NCBI GenBank assembly: GCA_040371205.1
Contig: AP031382.1
Span: forward strand, 2,911,562-2,975,561
Length of the DNA stretch: 64,000 nt
Reading direction: 5' to 3'
DNA from: Rhodanobacter sp.
GTDB lineage: Bacteria; Pseudomonadota; Gammaproteobacteria; Xanthomonadales; Rhodanobacteraceae
Positions 49,833 through 62,900 of this stretch are shown here, one piece after another. Position 1 is the first letter of the stretch. Every line of letters starts with the position of its first letter. Position numbers and translations under genes: made by a program. Under the pieces are notes generated by a model. That model did not search any database. It saw only the letters and a program-made list of their open reading frames with translations, and was not told the DNA's origin.

Positions 49833-51098
49833 ATGCCGACCCGCCGCTCCATCCAAGGCAAGCTGCTGTACGCCCAGTCCGGCGGCGTCACCGCCGTGAT
49901 CAACGCCACCGCGGCCGGTGTGATCGAGGCGGCACGGGCCAATGGCGTGCAGGCCTACGCCGCGCGCAACGGCATCCTCGGCGCGCTGCGCGAGGACCTG
50001 ATCGACACCGGCAAGGAATCGAAGGCCGTCATCGCGGCATTGCGCCACACCCCGGGCGGCGCGTTCGGCAGCTGCCGCTACAAGCTGAAATCGCTGGAAG
50101 CCAACCGCGCCGAATACGAACGCCTGATCGAGGTGTTCCGCGCGCACGACATCCGCTGGTTCCTCTACAACGGCGGCAACGACTCCGCCGACACCGCGCT
50201 CAAGCTCTCGCAGATCGGCAAGGCGATGGGCTACGACCTGCGCTGCATCGGCGTGCCCAAGACGGTGGACAACGACCTCGCCGTCACCGACTGCTGCCCC
50301 GGCTTCGGCTCGGTGGCGAAGTACACGGCGATCGCCACGCTGGAAGCCAGCCTCGACGTGGCCTCGATGGCGGAAACCTCGACCAAGGTGTTCATTCTCG
50401 AGGTGATGGGCCGCCACGCCGGCTGGATCGCTGCCGCCGCTGGCCTGGCCGGCAACGGCCCGGACCAGGCGCCGCACATCATCCTGTTCCCCGAGAACGT
50501 GTTCGACGAAGCCGCCTTCCTGGCAAAGGTGAAGGCCACGGTGGAACGCGTGGGCTGGTGCACCGTGGTCGCCTCCGAAGGCATCCGCAATGCGGCGGGC
50601 CAGTTCCTCGCCGATGCCGGCACGCGCGACGCCTTCGGCCACGTGCAGCTCGGCGGCGTGGCGCCCACGCTGGCCGCGCTGGTGAAGCAGAAGCTCGGCT
50701 ACAAGTACCACTGGGCGTTGCCCGACTACCTGCAACGATCGGCGCGACACATCGCATCCAAGGTGGACGTCGAGCAGGCCTACGCTGTGGGCAAGGCCGC
50801 GGTGGGCTACGCATTGGCCGGCATGAACGCGGTGATGCCGGTGATCGTGCGCACCAGCGACTCCCCTTACCGCTGGAAGATCGAACCCGCGCCGCTGGCG
50901 AAGATCGCCAACCGCGAGAAGAAGATGCCGAAGGGTTTCATCAGCCGCGACGGCTTCGGCATCACGGCCGCGGCGCGCCGCTATCTCTCGCCGCTGATCG
51001 CCGGCGGCGACCCGCCGCCGTACCGGCTGGGCCTGCCCGCCTATGTGGCGCTGAAGAACACGGCGGTGGCGCGCAAGCTGCCGAACTGGCAAGCCTGA
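49833..51098 (+). CDS. pfp: Pyrophosphate-dependent 6-phosphofructokinase
   Basis: 421 residues of the PFK superfamily: LLYAQSGGVTAVINATAAGV, then NGGNDSADTALKL, PKTVDNDLAVTDCCPGFGS, MGRHAGWIAAAAG and AYAVGKAAVGYAL. The NDS and PKTVDNDL residues point to pyrophosphate rather than ATP as phosphoryl donor. It works reversibly between fructose 6-phosphate and the 1,6-bisphosphate. It lies 159 bases before hppA on the same strand and is divergent from adk. Confidence 0.9.
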   Translation: MPTRRSIQGKLLYAQSGGVTAVINATAAGVIEAARANGVQAYAARNGILGALREDLIDTGKESKAVIAALRHTPGGAFGSCRYKLKSLEANRAEYERLIEVFRAHDIRWFLYNGGNDSADTALKLSQIGKAMGYDLRCIGVPKTVDNDLAVTDCCPGFGSVAKYTAIATLEASLDVASMAETSTKVFILEVMGRHAGWIAAAAGLAGNGPDQAPHIILFPENVFDEAAFLAKVKATVERVGWCTVVASEGIRNAAGQFLADAGTRDAFGHVQLGGVAPTLAALVKQKLGYKYHWALPDYLQRSARHIASKVDVEQAYAVGKAAVGYALAGMNAVMPVIVRTSDSPYRWKIEPAPLAKIANREKKMPKGFISRDGFGITAAARRYLSPLIAGGDPPPYRLGLPAYVALKNTAVARKLPNWQA

Positions 51099-51257
51099 CC
51101 TCTCCGTCGAAGGCAACGCAGCCGAGGCCATGCAGCATGCGCGGCCTTGGCGCTCTCACCGGTCGCTGCGCCGCACAACAGGTTGCGCGCGAAGCTCTGC
51201 CTATACTCGTCCTGACCGCCCGTTCCGGACGGCCATTACAACCATGGGGAGGCTCCG

Positions 51258-53288
<2,031 letters not shown>

Positions 53289-53302
53289 TCGGCACGGCAC
53301 GG

Positions 53303-53330
53303 CGACAGGCCCCGTTCGCGGGGCCTGTCG
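53303..53330 (+). terminator. Rho-independent terminator after hppA
   Basis: A perfect 12-base stem CGACAGGCCCCG / CGGGGCCTGTCG with TTCG loop is followed by CTTTTC, 14 bases after the hppA stop. Confidence 0.92.
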
Positions 53331-53425
53331 CTTTTCGGGCACCTGACTTCAGCCACGGGCACGACCCGCCAGCGTCGGTCACACTGGACATTCCGGTGAA
53401 CCGTCACGCGACAAGGAATCCACAA

Positions 53426-55543
53426 ATGAACTGCAAGACTTCGCTCTGGCTGGCGCTCGCGCTGGGCATCACACTGGGCGGCATGAACAGCGCCCACGCC
53501 ACCACCCCCAACCAATCCGCCGCCAGCGACGATCCCTATTTGTGGCTGGAGGCGACCCACGGCGCCCGCGCGATGGACTGGGTGAAGGCGCAGAACGCGA
53601 TCACCGAGAAGGCCTTCGCCAGCTCTGCGGAGTTCGACCGCACGCGCAACCAGATCCTCGAGGTGCTGGACTCCGACGCGCGCATCCCCTACGTGAGCCG
53701 CATGGGCGACTACTTGTACAACTTCTGGCAGGACAAGGCGCACCCGCGCGGCCTCTGGCGCCGCACCACGCTGGACGAATACCGCAAGGCCGACCCGAAG
53801 TGGGAAGCCCTGCTGGACGTGGACGCGCTCAACCAGGCCGAAGGCAAGCGCTGGGTGTTCAAGGGTGCACAGTGCCTGAAACCCGCCTACACGCGCTGCC
53901 TGCTCTCGCTGTCGCCCGACGGCGGCGACGCGGTGGCGGTGCGCGAATTCGACACCAGCACCAAGAGCTTCGTGAAGGGCGGTTTCGAGCTGCCGATTTC
54001 CAAGACCGAAGCGGGCTGGATCGACCAGGATCACATCTACGTCGGCACCGACTTCGGCCCCGGCTCGATGACCCAGTCCAGCTATCCTCGCATCGTGAAG
54101 GAGTGGACGCGCGGCACGCCGCTCGCCGCTGCAACCACGGTGTACGAAGGCAAGCCCGGCGACCTCGCGGTGAGCGCCTACCACGACAACACGCCGGGCT
54201 ACGAGCGCGACTTCGTGCAAGTGGCCACCGACTTCTTCCACAGCGAAACCTTCCTGCGCAAGGACGGCAAGCTGGTGAAGCTGGACGTGCCCAGCGACGC
54301 CAGCGCCGAGGCGCACCGCGAGTGGCTGCTGGTGACGCTGCGCTCGCCGTGGACGGTGGGCGGCGTCACCTACCCCAACGGCGCGCTGATCGCCACCAAG
54401 TTCGACGACTTCATGGCCGGCAAGCGTGCCTTCACCGTGCTGTTCCGGCCGGACGCGCACACCGCGTTGTCCAACTACGCCTGGACGCAGCACCATCTCA
54501 TCCTCGACGAACTGCACGACGTGCAGAGCCGGCTGGAAGTGCTCACCCCGCAGGCCGGCGAATGGAAGCGCGAAGCCATGCCGGGCGCGCCGGCGATGAG
54601 CACGGTGGAAGTGGTCGACACCGACCCCGACCACAGCGATGAGTACTGGCTCACCGTCACCGGCTTCCTCACCCCGCCCACGCTGGAGCGCGGCGTGCTT
54701 GGCCAGGGCGCGGCCGAGACGATCAAGCACCAGCCCGCCTTCTTCGATGCTTCGAAGTTCGCCGTGAGCCAGCACTTCGTCACCTCGAAGGACGGCACCC
54801 GCGTGCCCTACTTCGAGATCGCGCCGAAGGACATGAAGCTCGATGGCAGCCACCGCACCCTGCTCTACGGCTACGGCGGCTTCGAGGTCTCGCTGCAGCC
54901 GTTCTACAGCGGCAGCATCGGCCGTGCCTGGCTGGATCGCGGTGGCGTGTACGTGATCGCCAACATCCGCGGCGGCGGCGAATACGGCCCGGCCTGGCAC
55001 CAGGCGGCGTTGCAGGCCAACCGGCCCAAGGCCTACCAGGACTTTGCCGCGGTAGCGGAAGACCTGGTGAAGCGCGGCGTCACCTCCACGCAACACCTCG
55101 GCGCCGAAGGCGGCAGCAACGGCGGCCTGCTGATGGGCAACATGCTCACCGAATACCCGCAACTGTTCGGCGCCATCGCCTGCGAGGTGCCGCTGCTCGA
55201 CATGAAGCGCTACATCCACCTCGACGCCGGCGCCTCGTGGATCGCCGAATACGGCAACCCCGACGATCCGAAGCAGTGGGCCTTCATCAAGACCTTCTCG
55301 CCCTACCAGAACCTGCACAAGGGCAAGCACTACCCGCCGGTGCTGTTCTACACCACCACCAGCGACGACCGCGTCGGCCCCGCGCAGGCTCGCAAGATGG
55401 CCGCGAAGATGGAAGGCATGGGCATCCCCAATGTGTGGTTCTACGAGAACCTGGAAGGCGGCCACGGCGCCGGCGCGGACAACAAGCAGTCCGCGCACAT
55501 GCACGCGATGGTGTACGACTTCCTGTGGGAGAAGCTGAAGTAA
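53426..55543 (+). CDS. Secreted prolyl oligopeptidase family serine peptidase
   Basis: 705 residues with a signal peptide ending about residue 25 (NSAHA-TTP). An N-terminal segment (DDPYLWLEATHGARAMDWV, typical of S9A) and a beta-propeller (about 90-430) are followed by an alpha/beta-hydrolase domain (about 440-705). The catalytic Ser564 lies in GAEGGSNGGLLMG, Asp in TSDDRVGPAQ and His in EGGHGAGA. It also has the GYGGFEVSLQPFY and NIRGGGEYGPAWHQA motifs. It cleaves short peptides after proline or related residues, here in the periplasm or outside. Confidence 0.93.
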   Translation: MNCKTSLWLALALGITLGGMNSAHATTPNQSAASDDPYLWLEATHGARAMDWVKAQNAITEKAFASSAEFDRTRNQILEVLDSDARIPYVSRMGDYLYNFWQDKAHPRGLWRRTTLDEYRKADPKWEALLDVDALNQAEGKRWVFKGAQCLKPAYTRCLLSLSPDGGDAVAVREFDTSTKSFVKGGFELPISKTEAGWIDQDHIYVGTDFGPGSMTQSSYPRIVKEWTRGTPLAAATTVYEGKPGDLAVSAYHDNTPGYERDFVQVATDFFHSETFLRKDGKLVKLDVPSDASAEAHREWLLVTLRSPWTVGGVTYPNGALIATKFDDFMAGKRAFTVLFRPDAHTALSNYAWTQHHLILDELHDVQSRLEVLTPQAGEWKREAMPGAPAMSTVEVVDTDPDHSDEYWLTVTGFLTPPTLERGVLGQGAAETIKHQPAFFDASKFAVSQHFVTSKDGTRVPYFEIAPKDMKLDGSHRTLLYGYGGFEVSLQPFYSGSIGRAWLDRGGVYVIANIRGGGEYGPAWHQAALQANRPKAYQDFAAVAEDLVKRGVTSTQHLGAEGGSNGGLLMGNMLTEYPQLFGAIACEVPLLDMKRYIHLDAGASWIAEYGNPDDPKQWAFIKTFSPYQNLHKGKHYPPVLFYTTTSDDRVGPAQARKMAAKMEGMGIPNVWFYENLEGGHGAGADNKQSAHMHAMVYDFLWEKLK

Positions 55544-55607
55544 GGCATTTAAAACCGAGGCAAACGGGAGCCGGTCCTGCACTGGCTCGCGTCACCCAAG
55601 GAAACAA

Positions 55608-56080
55608 ATGAAGCATCGCCTCATCCTCTTGGCCGTGATAGCGGCAGCAGTACCGACCACATCGCTCGCACGAAACACTGCTGATCCGTTGTGCAAGCCA
55701 CTTCGTGTGTTTGTGGCATCGGTCAAGCCCGATGAGACCAAGGCACTGGAGTTCCACACGTCTTGGGAGGCGGCTTCAAAGGCGAATCAGATCGAACGAT
55801 TTACGCCCTCCGGTGCATCGACAATGGTTATGCTCCAGCAAAGACCGTTTGCACCTACTTCATGAAACACGGTGCGATCGAGTTCGCCGGAAGCAATGCT
55901 ATGCAAGTCATCTCCTGCCTGTCGCCGCATACTTCCTTTGCCGAGGGCATGAATCTCAATCAGGGCAGCTTTAATTTCAGCTATGGCACTCCTGACCGTG
56001 GCGGCAATGTCTCGGTGACATTCGAGGAAGACCGGCAACTTGGCGGCACGGTGCTTCGCATTTCGGCCGATGGGTATTAG
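55608..56080 (+). pseudogene. Small secreted protein gene with a frameshift
   Basis: The ATG at 55608 gives a signal peptide (MKHRLILLAVIAAAVPTTSLA) and 30 further codons to HTSW at about 55766. The sensible frame then continues one base earlier as GGGFKGESDRTIYALRCIDNG and ends GTVLRISADGY at 56080, together about 157 residues. A lost G in a GGG run near 55766 would explain it. The sequence is less GC-rich than its neighbours, and three or four cysteines suggest a disulphide-bonded periplasmic protein. I recognise no family. It may be a true pseudogene, a phase-variable site or a base-call error. Confidence 0.65.
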
Positions 56081-56146
56081 CACCCCAAGCGCCGGATCCT
56101 GTCCTGTGAAGTAAGCTTGCCCGAGTCCACAACTCCGTTTCACGCC

Positions 56147-56977
56147 ATGACCCCACGCACCGCCATCAGCCCCGAACTGCGCGAATGGATACTCGCCACC
56201 AGCCGCGCGGGGCATGGCCCGCAGACCGTGGTTGAGCTGATGCGTTCGCACGGCTACGACCCACGGCAGAGCCGCAGCATGGTGGCCGAGGTGCTGAAGT
56301 TGCCGCTGGCAACACTGCAGGAGAATGCCGACTCTCCGCTGGTGCGTCGCACCCGGCATCCCGAGGCACCGCTGGCGAAGGCGGGGGATCGCGACGTGCG
56401 CGTTTCGGCGAGCCTGGACAAGCCCGTGCTGCGCGTGCTCGACGGCCTGCTGACCGGCGAGGAATGCGACGAGCTGATCGCGATGGCGCGCCCGCGCCTG
56501 GCCCGCGCGCTCACCGTGGACGCGAGCGGCGGCCAGCAGGTGGATCACCGCCGCACCAGCGTGGGCATGTTCTTCAAGCTGGGCGAGCTGCCGCTGGTGG
56601 CGCAGCTCGAACAGCGCATCGCCGAGCTGTTCGACATCCCGGTCAGCCACGGCGAGGGGCTGCAGATCCTGCACTACCTGCCCGGCCAGGAATACCAGCC
56701 GCACTTCGACTGGTTCGATCCCGCCCAGCCCGGCTACGCCACCATCACCGCGCGCGGCGGCCAGCGCATCGCCAGCGTGGTGATGTACCTCAACACGCCC
56801 GAGGCCGGCGGCGGCACCGCCTTCCCTGCGGCAGGCCTCACCGTGACCGCGCTGCGCGGTTCGGCCGTCTATTTCGCCTACGAAGGCGGCGACGCCAGCT
56901 CCCTGCATGCCGGCCTGCCGGTGCTGCGTGGCGAGAAATGGATCGCCACCAAATGGCTGCGCGAGCGGCCTTACTGA
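56147..56977 (+). CDS. Prolyl 4-hydroxylase-like 2-oxoglutarate/Fe(II) oxygenase
   Basis: 276 residues. An N-terminal helical segment (1-80) precedes a P4Hc fold (about 90-275) with iron ligands H186 and D188 in QPHFDWFD, distal H254 in SSLHAGLPV, and 2-oxoglutarate lysine K264 in GEKWIATKW. Proteins of this type hydroxylate protein prolines or small peptides; the target is unknown. The ATG at 56147 is preferred over an upstream TTG at 56117. Confidence 0.9.
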   Translation: MTPRTAISPELREWILATSRAGHGPQTVVELMRSHGYDPRQSRSMVAEVLKLPLATLQENADSPLVRRTRHPEAPLAKAGDRDVRVSASLDKPVLRVLDGLLTGEECDELIAMARPRLARALTVDASGGQQVDHRRTSVGMFFKLGELPLVAQLEQRIAELFDIPVSHGEGLQILHYLPGQEYQPHFDWFDPAQPGYATITARGGQRIASVVMYLNTPEAGGGTAFPAAGLTVTALRGSAVYFAYEGGDASSLHAGLPVLRGEKWIATKWLRERPY

Positions 56978-57078
56978 GCTGCTCCGCGCCGGCATTCAGC
57001 GTCCGCTGCCGCACTGCAACAGCGTTTTGCCGTATCCTTGCGGGCTGACTTCCCCCGAATACCGCGCAAGGACATCCC

Positions 57079-57615
57079 ATGGGTCTGCATCTGGTGCCCG
57101 CCGGCCGCAACGTGCCGGACGAAATCAACGTCATCATCGAAATCCCCAAGGACGCCGAGCCCGTCAAGTACGAGGTGGACAAGGAGTCCGGCGCGATCTT
57201 CGTCGACCGCATCCTGTCCACGCCGATGCGCTACCCGTGCAACTACGGCTACGTGCCGGGCACGCTGGGCGACGACGGCGACCCGCTGGACGCGCTGGTG
57301 ATCCTGCCGCTGCCGCTGACCGTGGGTTCGGTGATCCGCTGCCATCCGGTCGGTATGCTGAAGATGACCGACGAGGCCGGCGGCGACGAGAAGCTGATGG
57401 TGATCCCTTCGCCCAAGGTGTTCCCCGGCTACGCCCACATCAGCGACATCAAGGGCGTGTCGCCGCACTGGCTGGAGCGCATCGGCCACTTCTTCGAGCA
57501 CTACAAGGACCTGGAGAAGGGCAAGTGGGTGAAGCTCGACGGCTGGGTCGGCGCCGACGAGGCGAAGGCCACGATCCTCGCCGGCGTGGAGCGCTACAAG
57601 GCTTCCCAGGCCTGA
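57079..57615 (+). CDS. ppa: Soluble inorganic pyrophosphatase
   Basis: 178 residues, family I. Active-site segments are EVDKESGAIFVDRILSTPM, YPCNYGYVPGTLGDDGDPLD and IKGVSPHWLERIGHFFEHYK, with the DGDPLD acidic cluster. It hydrolyses cytoplasmic pyrophosphate. It is close to pfp and hppA, which also use pyrophosphate. A bidirectional terminator follows. Confidence 0.96.
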   Translation: MGLHLVPAGRNVPDEINVIIEIPKDAEPVKYEVDKESGAIFVDRILSTPMRYPCNYGYVPGTLGDDGDPLDALVILPLPLTVGSVIRCHPVGMLKMTDEAGGDEKLMVIPSPKVFPGYAHISDIKGVSPHWLERIGHFFEHYKDLEKGKWVKLDGWVGADEAKATILAGVERYKASQA

Positions 57616-57679
57616 TCCGCGAAGCGGCGCAACGCCGACTCGTCGGCGTTGCGTGACATTCGATGCCGCATCGCCCATG

Positions 57680-57713
57680 AAAAAGCCGGACGGGGAAACC
57701 CGCCCGGCTTTTT
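57680..57713. terminator. Bidirectional terminator between ppa and thiC
   Basis: AAAAAGCCGGACGGG / CCCGCCCGGCTTTTT forms a 15-base stem with one mismatch and a GAAA loop. A and T tracts on each side make it work on both strands between the convergent genes. Confidence 0.92.
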
Positions 57714-57735
57714 GTCGCCGCAGGCATCCGTGCGG

Positions 57736-59858
<2,123 letters not shown>

Positions 59859-59914
59859 GAAGGAGCTATTCAAGCACGAAGCGGGGACCGGCCGCGAGTG
59901 CGGGCGCCGGCGGC

Positions 59915-60565
59915 TCAACGCGGCAGATAGGCGCGCAGGAAGGTGACCACGCCGGCGCGGGCGGTGGCTTCGATCTCGGCGGCGTAGCTCTCGCAGCAGT
60001 CCACGCAACCGAACATGCGCCGCATGAACAGGTCGCCCTTGATGAGGGCCAGGAATTGCACGGAAGCGCGCGGCACGTCGTCGATGACGAGTTGGCCTGC
60101 GTCGACGATCTGCTGCAGCAGACGCTCCATCAGCCCCTGCGTGCGCAGCGGGCCTTCCTCCCACAGCAGGCGGCCGAAGCGCGGATTGCCTTGGCGGCAA
60201 TCGCCGAGGATGGCGCGGAAGGTACCCACCGCCTCGACGTCGCAGTCCAGCCGCGCGTGGATCAGCGCCACGCGCAGCAGGTTCTGCTCCACGCCGGCGT
60301 GCGGGTCGTAGTCGTAGGTGTTCTCGGGCAGCAGGTCCTCGACGCGCGCGCGGATGACCTCGCGGAACAGGTTGTCCTTGTCGCCGAAATGGCTGTAGAC
60401 GGTGAGCTTGGAAACGCTGGCCTCGGCCGCGATGGCATCAATGCTGGTGCCGGCAAAGGCGTTGCGGATGAACAGCGCCTTGGCCGCCGCCAGGATGGCC
60501 GCGCGTTTCTCAAGGTCTTTCGGTCGCCCCGGCCCTTGCGACCTGACCGGCGAGATGCTGCTCAT
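59915..60565 (-). CDS. TetR-family transcriptional regulator
   Basis: 216 residues from the ATG at 60563-60565. The N-terminal HTH is KRAAILAAAKALFIRNAFAG, then IDAIAAEASVSKLTVYSHFG. The C-terminal domain is of the TetR_C (AefR-like) kind with EAVGTFRAILGDC. A CVDCCE cysteine cluster (about residue 190) might bind metal or sense redox. The ligand and targets are unknown. Some AefR-like regulators control RND efflux, and tolC lies nearby, but they are not adjacent. Confidence 0.88.
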   Translation of the reverse strand: MSSISPVRSQGPGRPKDLEKRAAILAAAKALFIRNAFAGTSIDAIAAEASVSKLTVYSHFGDKDNLFREVIRARVEDLLPENTYDYDPHAGVEQNLLRVALIHARLDCDVEAVGTFRAILGDCRQGNPRFGRLLWEEGPLRTQGLMERLLQQIVDAGQLVIDDVPRASVQFLALIKGDLFMRRMFGCVDCCESYAAEIEATARAGVVTFLRAYLPR

Positions 60566-60598
60566 GACTACGCCTTCCCAAAGCAATGCGAGAACTTT

Positions 60599-60626
60599 AT
60601 TATACGCCCTGGTTTACTTATTTCCA
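60599..60626 (-). promoter_or_regulatory. Sigma-70 promoter of the TetR gene
   Basis: On the minus strand a perfect TATAAT lies 16 bases after TGGAAA, in a locally AT-rich stretch about 35 bases before the TetR start. Confidence 0.65.
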
Positions 60627-60739
60627 CCCACGCCACCCACAAACGTGTCCGCGGACACAAGCTCCGGCATGACTTGCGTCATCGCATCCCGGTGACTTCC
60701 GGCACTTCGTGGCGTGGCGTGCCGGCCGCACCCTAGTCG

Positions 60740-60768
60740 TTGTCGAGGCAAGGCCAAGCCCTTATCCT
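60740..60768 (+). promoter_or_regulatory. Sigma-70 promoter of the pcm-tolC unit
   Basis: TTGTCG and TATCCT are 17 bases apart, about 40 bases before the methyltransferase ATG. Confidence 0.6.
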
Positions 60769-60806
60769 TTCAGGTCTTTTTCGACACTCACGGAATCCTT
60801 GCAGAC

Positions 60807-61451
60807 ATGGCGATGAACTTCGAACAGGCCCGGGCAAACATGGTTGAGAACCAGGTGCGCCCCTGGGAAGTGCTGAACGGACGCGTACTCGACACGCTGG
60901 GCCGCGTGCGGCGCGAAGACTTCGTCGCCGCCGAACACCGCCAGCTTGCCTTTGCCGACCTGTGCCTGCCGCTGGGGCACGGCGAGACGATGATGAAGCC
61001 GGTGCTGGAAGGCCGCCTGCTGCAGGCGCTGGACCTGCAAGGCAGCGAACGCGTGCTGGAAATCGGCACCGGCTCGGGCTTCTTCGCCGCCTGCCTCGCC
61101 GGCCTTTCCGCCGAGGTGGTCAGCGTGGACATCCACGCCGACTTCGTCGCCGCCGCAGGTCAACGGCTGCAAAACGCAGGCGTTGCCAATGCAAAGCTGT
61201 ACACCGGCGAAGCCGTGAACGACTGGCAGCCGGAAGGCCAGTTCGACGTGGTGGTCGCCACCGGCGCCGTGGCCAGCGTGCCGCCGCGCTGGATGGGCTG
61301 GCTGAAGCCGGGCGGCCGCCTGCTGGCCATCCGCGGCGAGTCGCCCGTGCAACAGGTGGTGCTGATCACCCGCGATGGCGAGGAAAGCCTGCTCGAAACC
61401 GATCTGCCGTACCTCGTGCACGCCGCGCCGTCCCAGCGCTTCGTGCTCTGA
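60807..61451 (+). CDS. pcm: Protein-L-isoaspartate O-methyltransferase family protein
   Basis: 214 residues. FEQARANMVENQVRPWEVLN and REDFVAAEHRQLAFAD open the protein, with PLGHGETMMKPVLEGRLLQA, the SAM site VLEIGTGSGFFAA and the PPRWMGWLKPGGRLLAI loop following. It is in the PCMT superfamily that repairs isoaspartyl residues. It is shorter at the C-terminus than E. coli Pcm-like enzymes and is commonly found before tolC in xanthomonads. tolC starts 37 bases later. Confidence 0.87.
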   Translation: MAMNFEQARANMVENQVRPWEVLNGRVLDTLGRVRREDFVAAEHRQLAFADLCLPLGHGETMMKPVLEGRLLQALDLQGSERVLEIGTGSGFFAACLAGLSAEVVSVDIHADFVAAAGQRLQNAGVANAKLYTGEAVNDWQPEGQFDVVVATGAVASVPPRWMGWLKPGGRLLAIRGESPVQQVVLITRDGEESLLETDLPYLVHAAPSQRFVL

Positions 61452-61488
61452 GATCCCACCGCCCCCTTCGATCCCCACGAGGCACCCC

Positions 61489-62838
61489 ATGCGTTTGAAG
61501 CTGCTCACCCTGGCTCTGGCACTGACCGCCGTCTCGCTGCCCAGCCATGGCGAAGATTTGCTGGATGCCTACCGCGACGCACGCGCCAACGATCCGGTGC
61601 TGGCGCAGGCCGATGCCACCCGCCTCGCCACCGGCGAAGGCGTGGACCAGGCGCGCGCCCTGCTGCTGCCGCAAATCAACGGCAGCCTCTCGCTGAGCCA
61701 GGCCACCGGCGGCGGCAGCAGCCGCATCCAAGATCCGAGCAACCCCAACCAGTTCATCAGCACCAGCGCGTTCGGCCACAGCCGCACGCGCAGCCTCGGC
61801 GTGGATCTCAGCCAGACCGTGTTCGATTTCTCGAAGTACGCCGACCTCAAGTCGGCGCACGCCTCGGCGAACGCGCAGGACGAGACCTACCAGGCGGCGC
61901 TGCAGAACCTGTTCGTGCGCGTGGCCTCGGCCTATTTCACGGTGCTCACCGACGAGGACCAGCTCACCTTCGCCAAGGCCAACGAGGACGCGTACAAGCA
62001 GCAGTACGACCAGGCCGTCGCCCGCTTCAATGCGGGCCTGTCGGCCATCACCGACGAGTACCAGGCCAAGAGCTACTACGAAGGCGCCAAGGCGCAGACG
62101 ATCGCCGCGCAGAACACGCTGGACAACGACCGCGAAGCGCTCAGCCAGATCACCGGCAAGCCCACCGGCACGCTGAAGAAGCTGCGCGACGACCTGCCGA
62201 TGGGGTCGCCCGAGCCGGCCGACCCGAACGCATGGGTGCAGCAGGCGCTGGCCAACAACCCCAGCCTGCTCGCGCAGGTGCAGAACGTGAAGGCCGCCGA
62301 CGAAAACGTCACCGCGGCGCGCGCCGGCCACCTGCCCACGATCACCGCCAGCGTCAGCTACGGCAAGAGTTCAAGCTGGTACGAGAACGCGGCGATCCAC
62401 TCCAACACGCCGTCGCAGACCACGGTGGGGCTTACGCTCAACGTGCCGATCTTCTCCGGCGGACTCACCCAGTCCAAGGTGCGCCAGTCGATCTACAACC
62501 GCGATGCCGCACAGGACTCGATGGAAATCGAGCGTCGCCAGGTGAAGGCGGACACGCTGAACTACTACCGCTCGGTGCTCGCCGGCATCAGCCAGGTGCA
62601 GTCGGGCAAGGCCGCGGTGGAATCCGCGCAGAAGGCGCTGGACGCCACCCGCGCCGGCTTCGACGTGGGCACGCAGACCATGGTCAACGTGCTGCTGGCC
62701 ATCCAGACCCTGACGCAGGCGGAGAGCAGCTACTCGCAGTCGCGCCACCAGCTGGTGCTGAACCGCCTGCTGTTGAAGCAGAGCGCCGGCACCGCCAGCC
62801 TCGACGACCTGCAGAACATCAACGCGTTGCTGCAGTAA
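61489..62838 (+). CDS. tolC: TolC family outer-membrane efflux channel
   Basis: 449 residues with a signal peptide (to about 20). Two outer-membrane efflux protein repeats span 22-225 and 235-445. Motifs include DLLDAYRDARANDPVLAQAD, SLGVDLSQTVFDFSKYADL, VGLTLNVPIFSGGLTQSKV and TRAGFDVGTQTMVNVLLAIQ. It forms the trimeric exit duct for type I secretion and RND or ABC efflux. It is downstream of pcm in what looks like a two-gene unit. Confidence 0.95.
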   Translation: MRLKLLTLALALTAVSLPSHGEDLLDAYRDARANDPVLAQADATRLATGEGVDQARALLLPQINGSLSLSQATGGGSSRIQDPSNPNQFISTSAFGHSRTRSLGVDLSQTVFDFSKYADLKSAHASANAQDETYQAALQNLFVRVASAYFTVLTDEDQLTFAKANEDAYKQQYDQAVARFNAGLSAITDEYQAKSYYEGAKAQTIAAQNTLDNDREALSQITGKPTGTLKKLRDDLPMGSPEPADPNAWVQQALANNPSLLAQVQNVKAADENVTAARAGHLPTITASVSYGKSSSWYENAAIHSNTPSQTTVGLTLNVPIFSGGLTQSKVRQSIYNRDAAQDSMEIERRQVKADTLNYYRSVLAGISQVQSGKAAVESAQKALDATRAGFDVGTQTMVNVLLAIQTLTQAESSYSQSRHQLVLNRLLLKQSAGTASLDDLQNINALLQ

Positions 62839-62867
62839 GCCGCGCGCAACCTCCCATCCTGATGGAT

Positions 62868-62893
62868 ACGGCCGGGCAGCGATGCCCGGCCGT
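62868..62893. terminator. Bidirectional terminator between tolC and waaA
   Basis: A perfect 11-base stem ACGGCCGGGCA / TGCCCGGCCGT with a GCGA loop lies between the convergent genes; CGTCGTTTC follows on the plus strand. Confidence 0.75.
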
Positions 62894-62900
62894 CGTCGTT

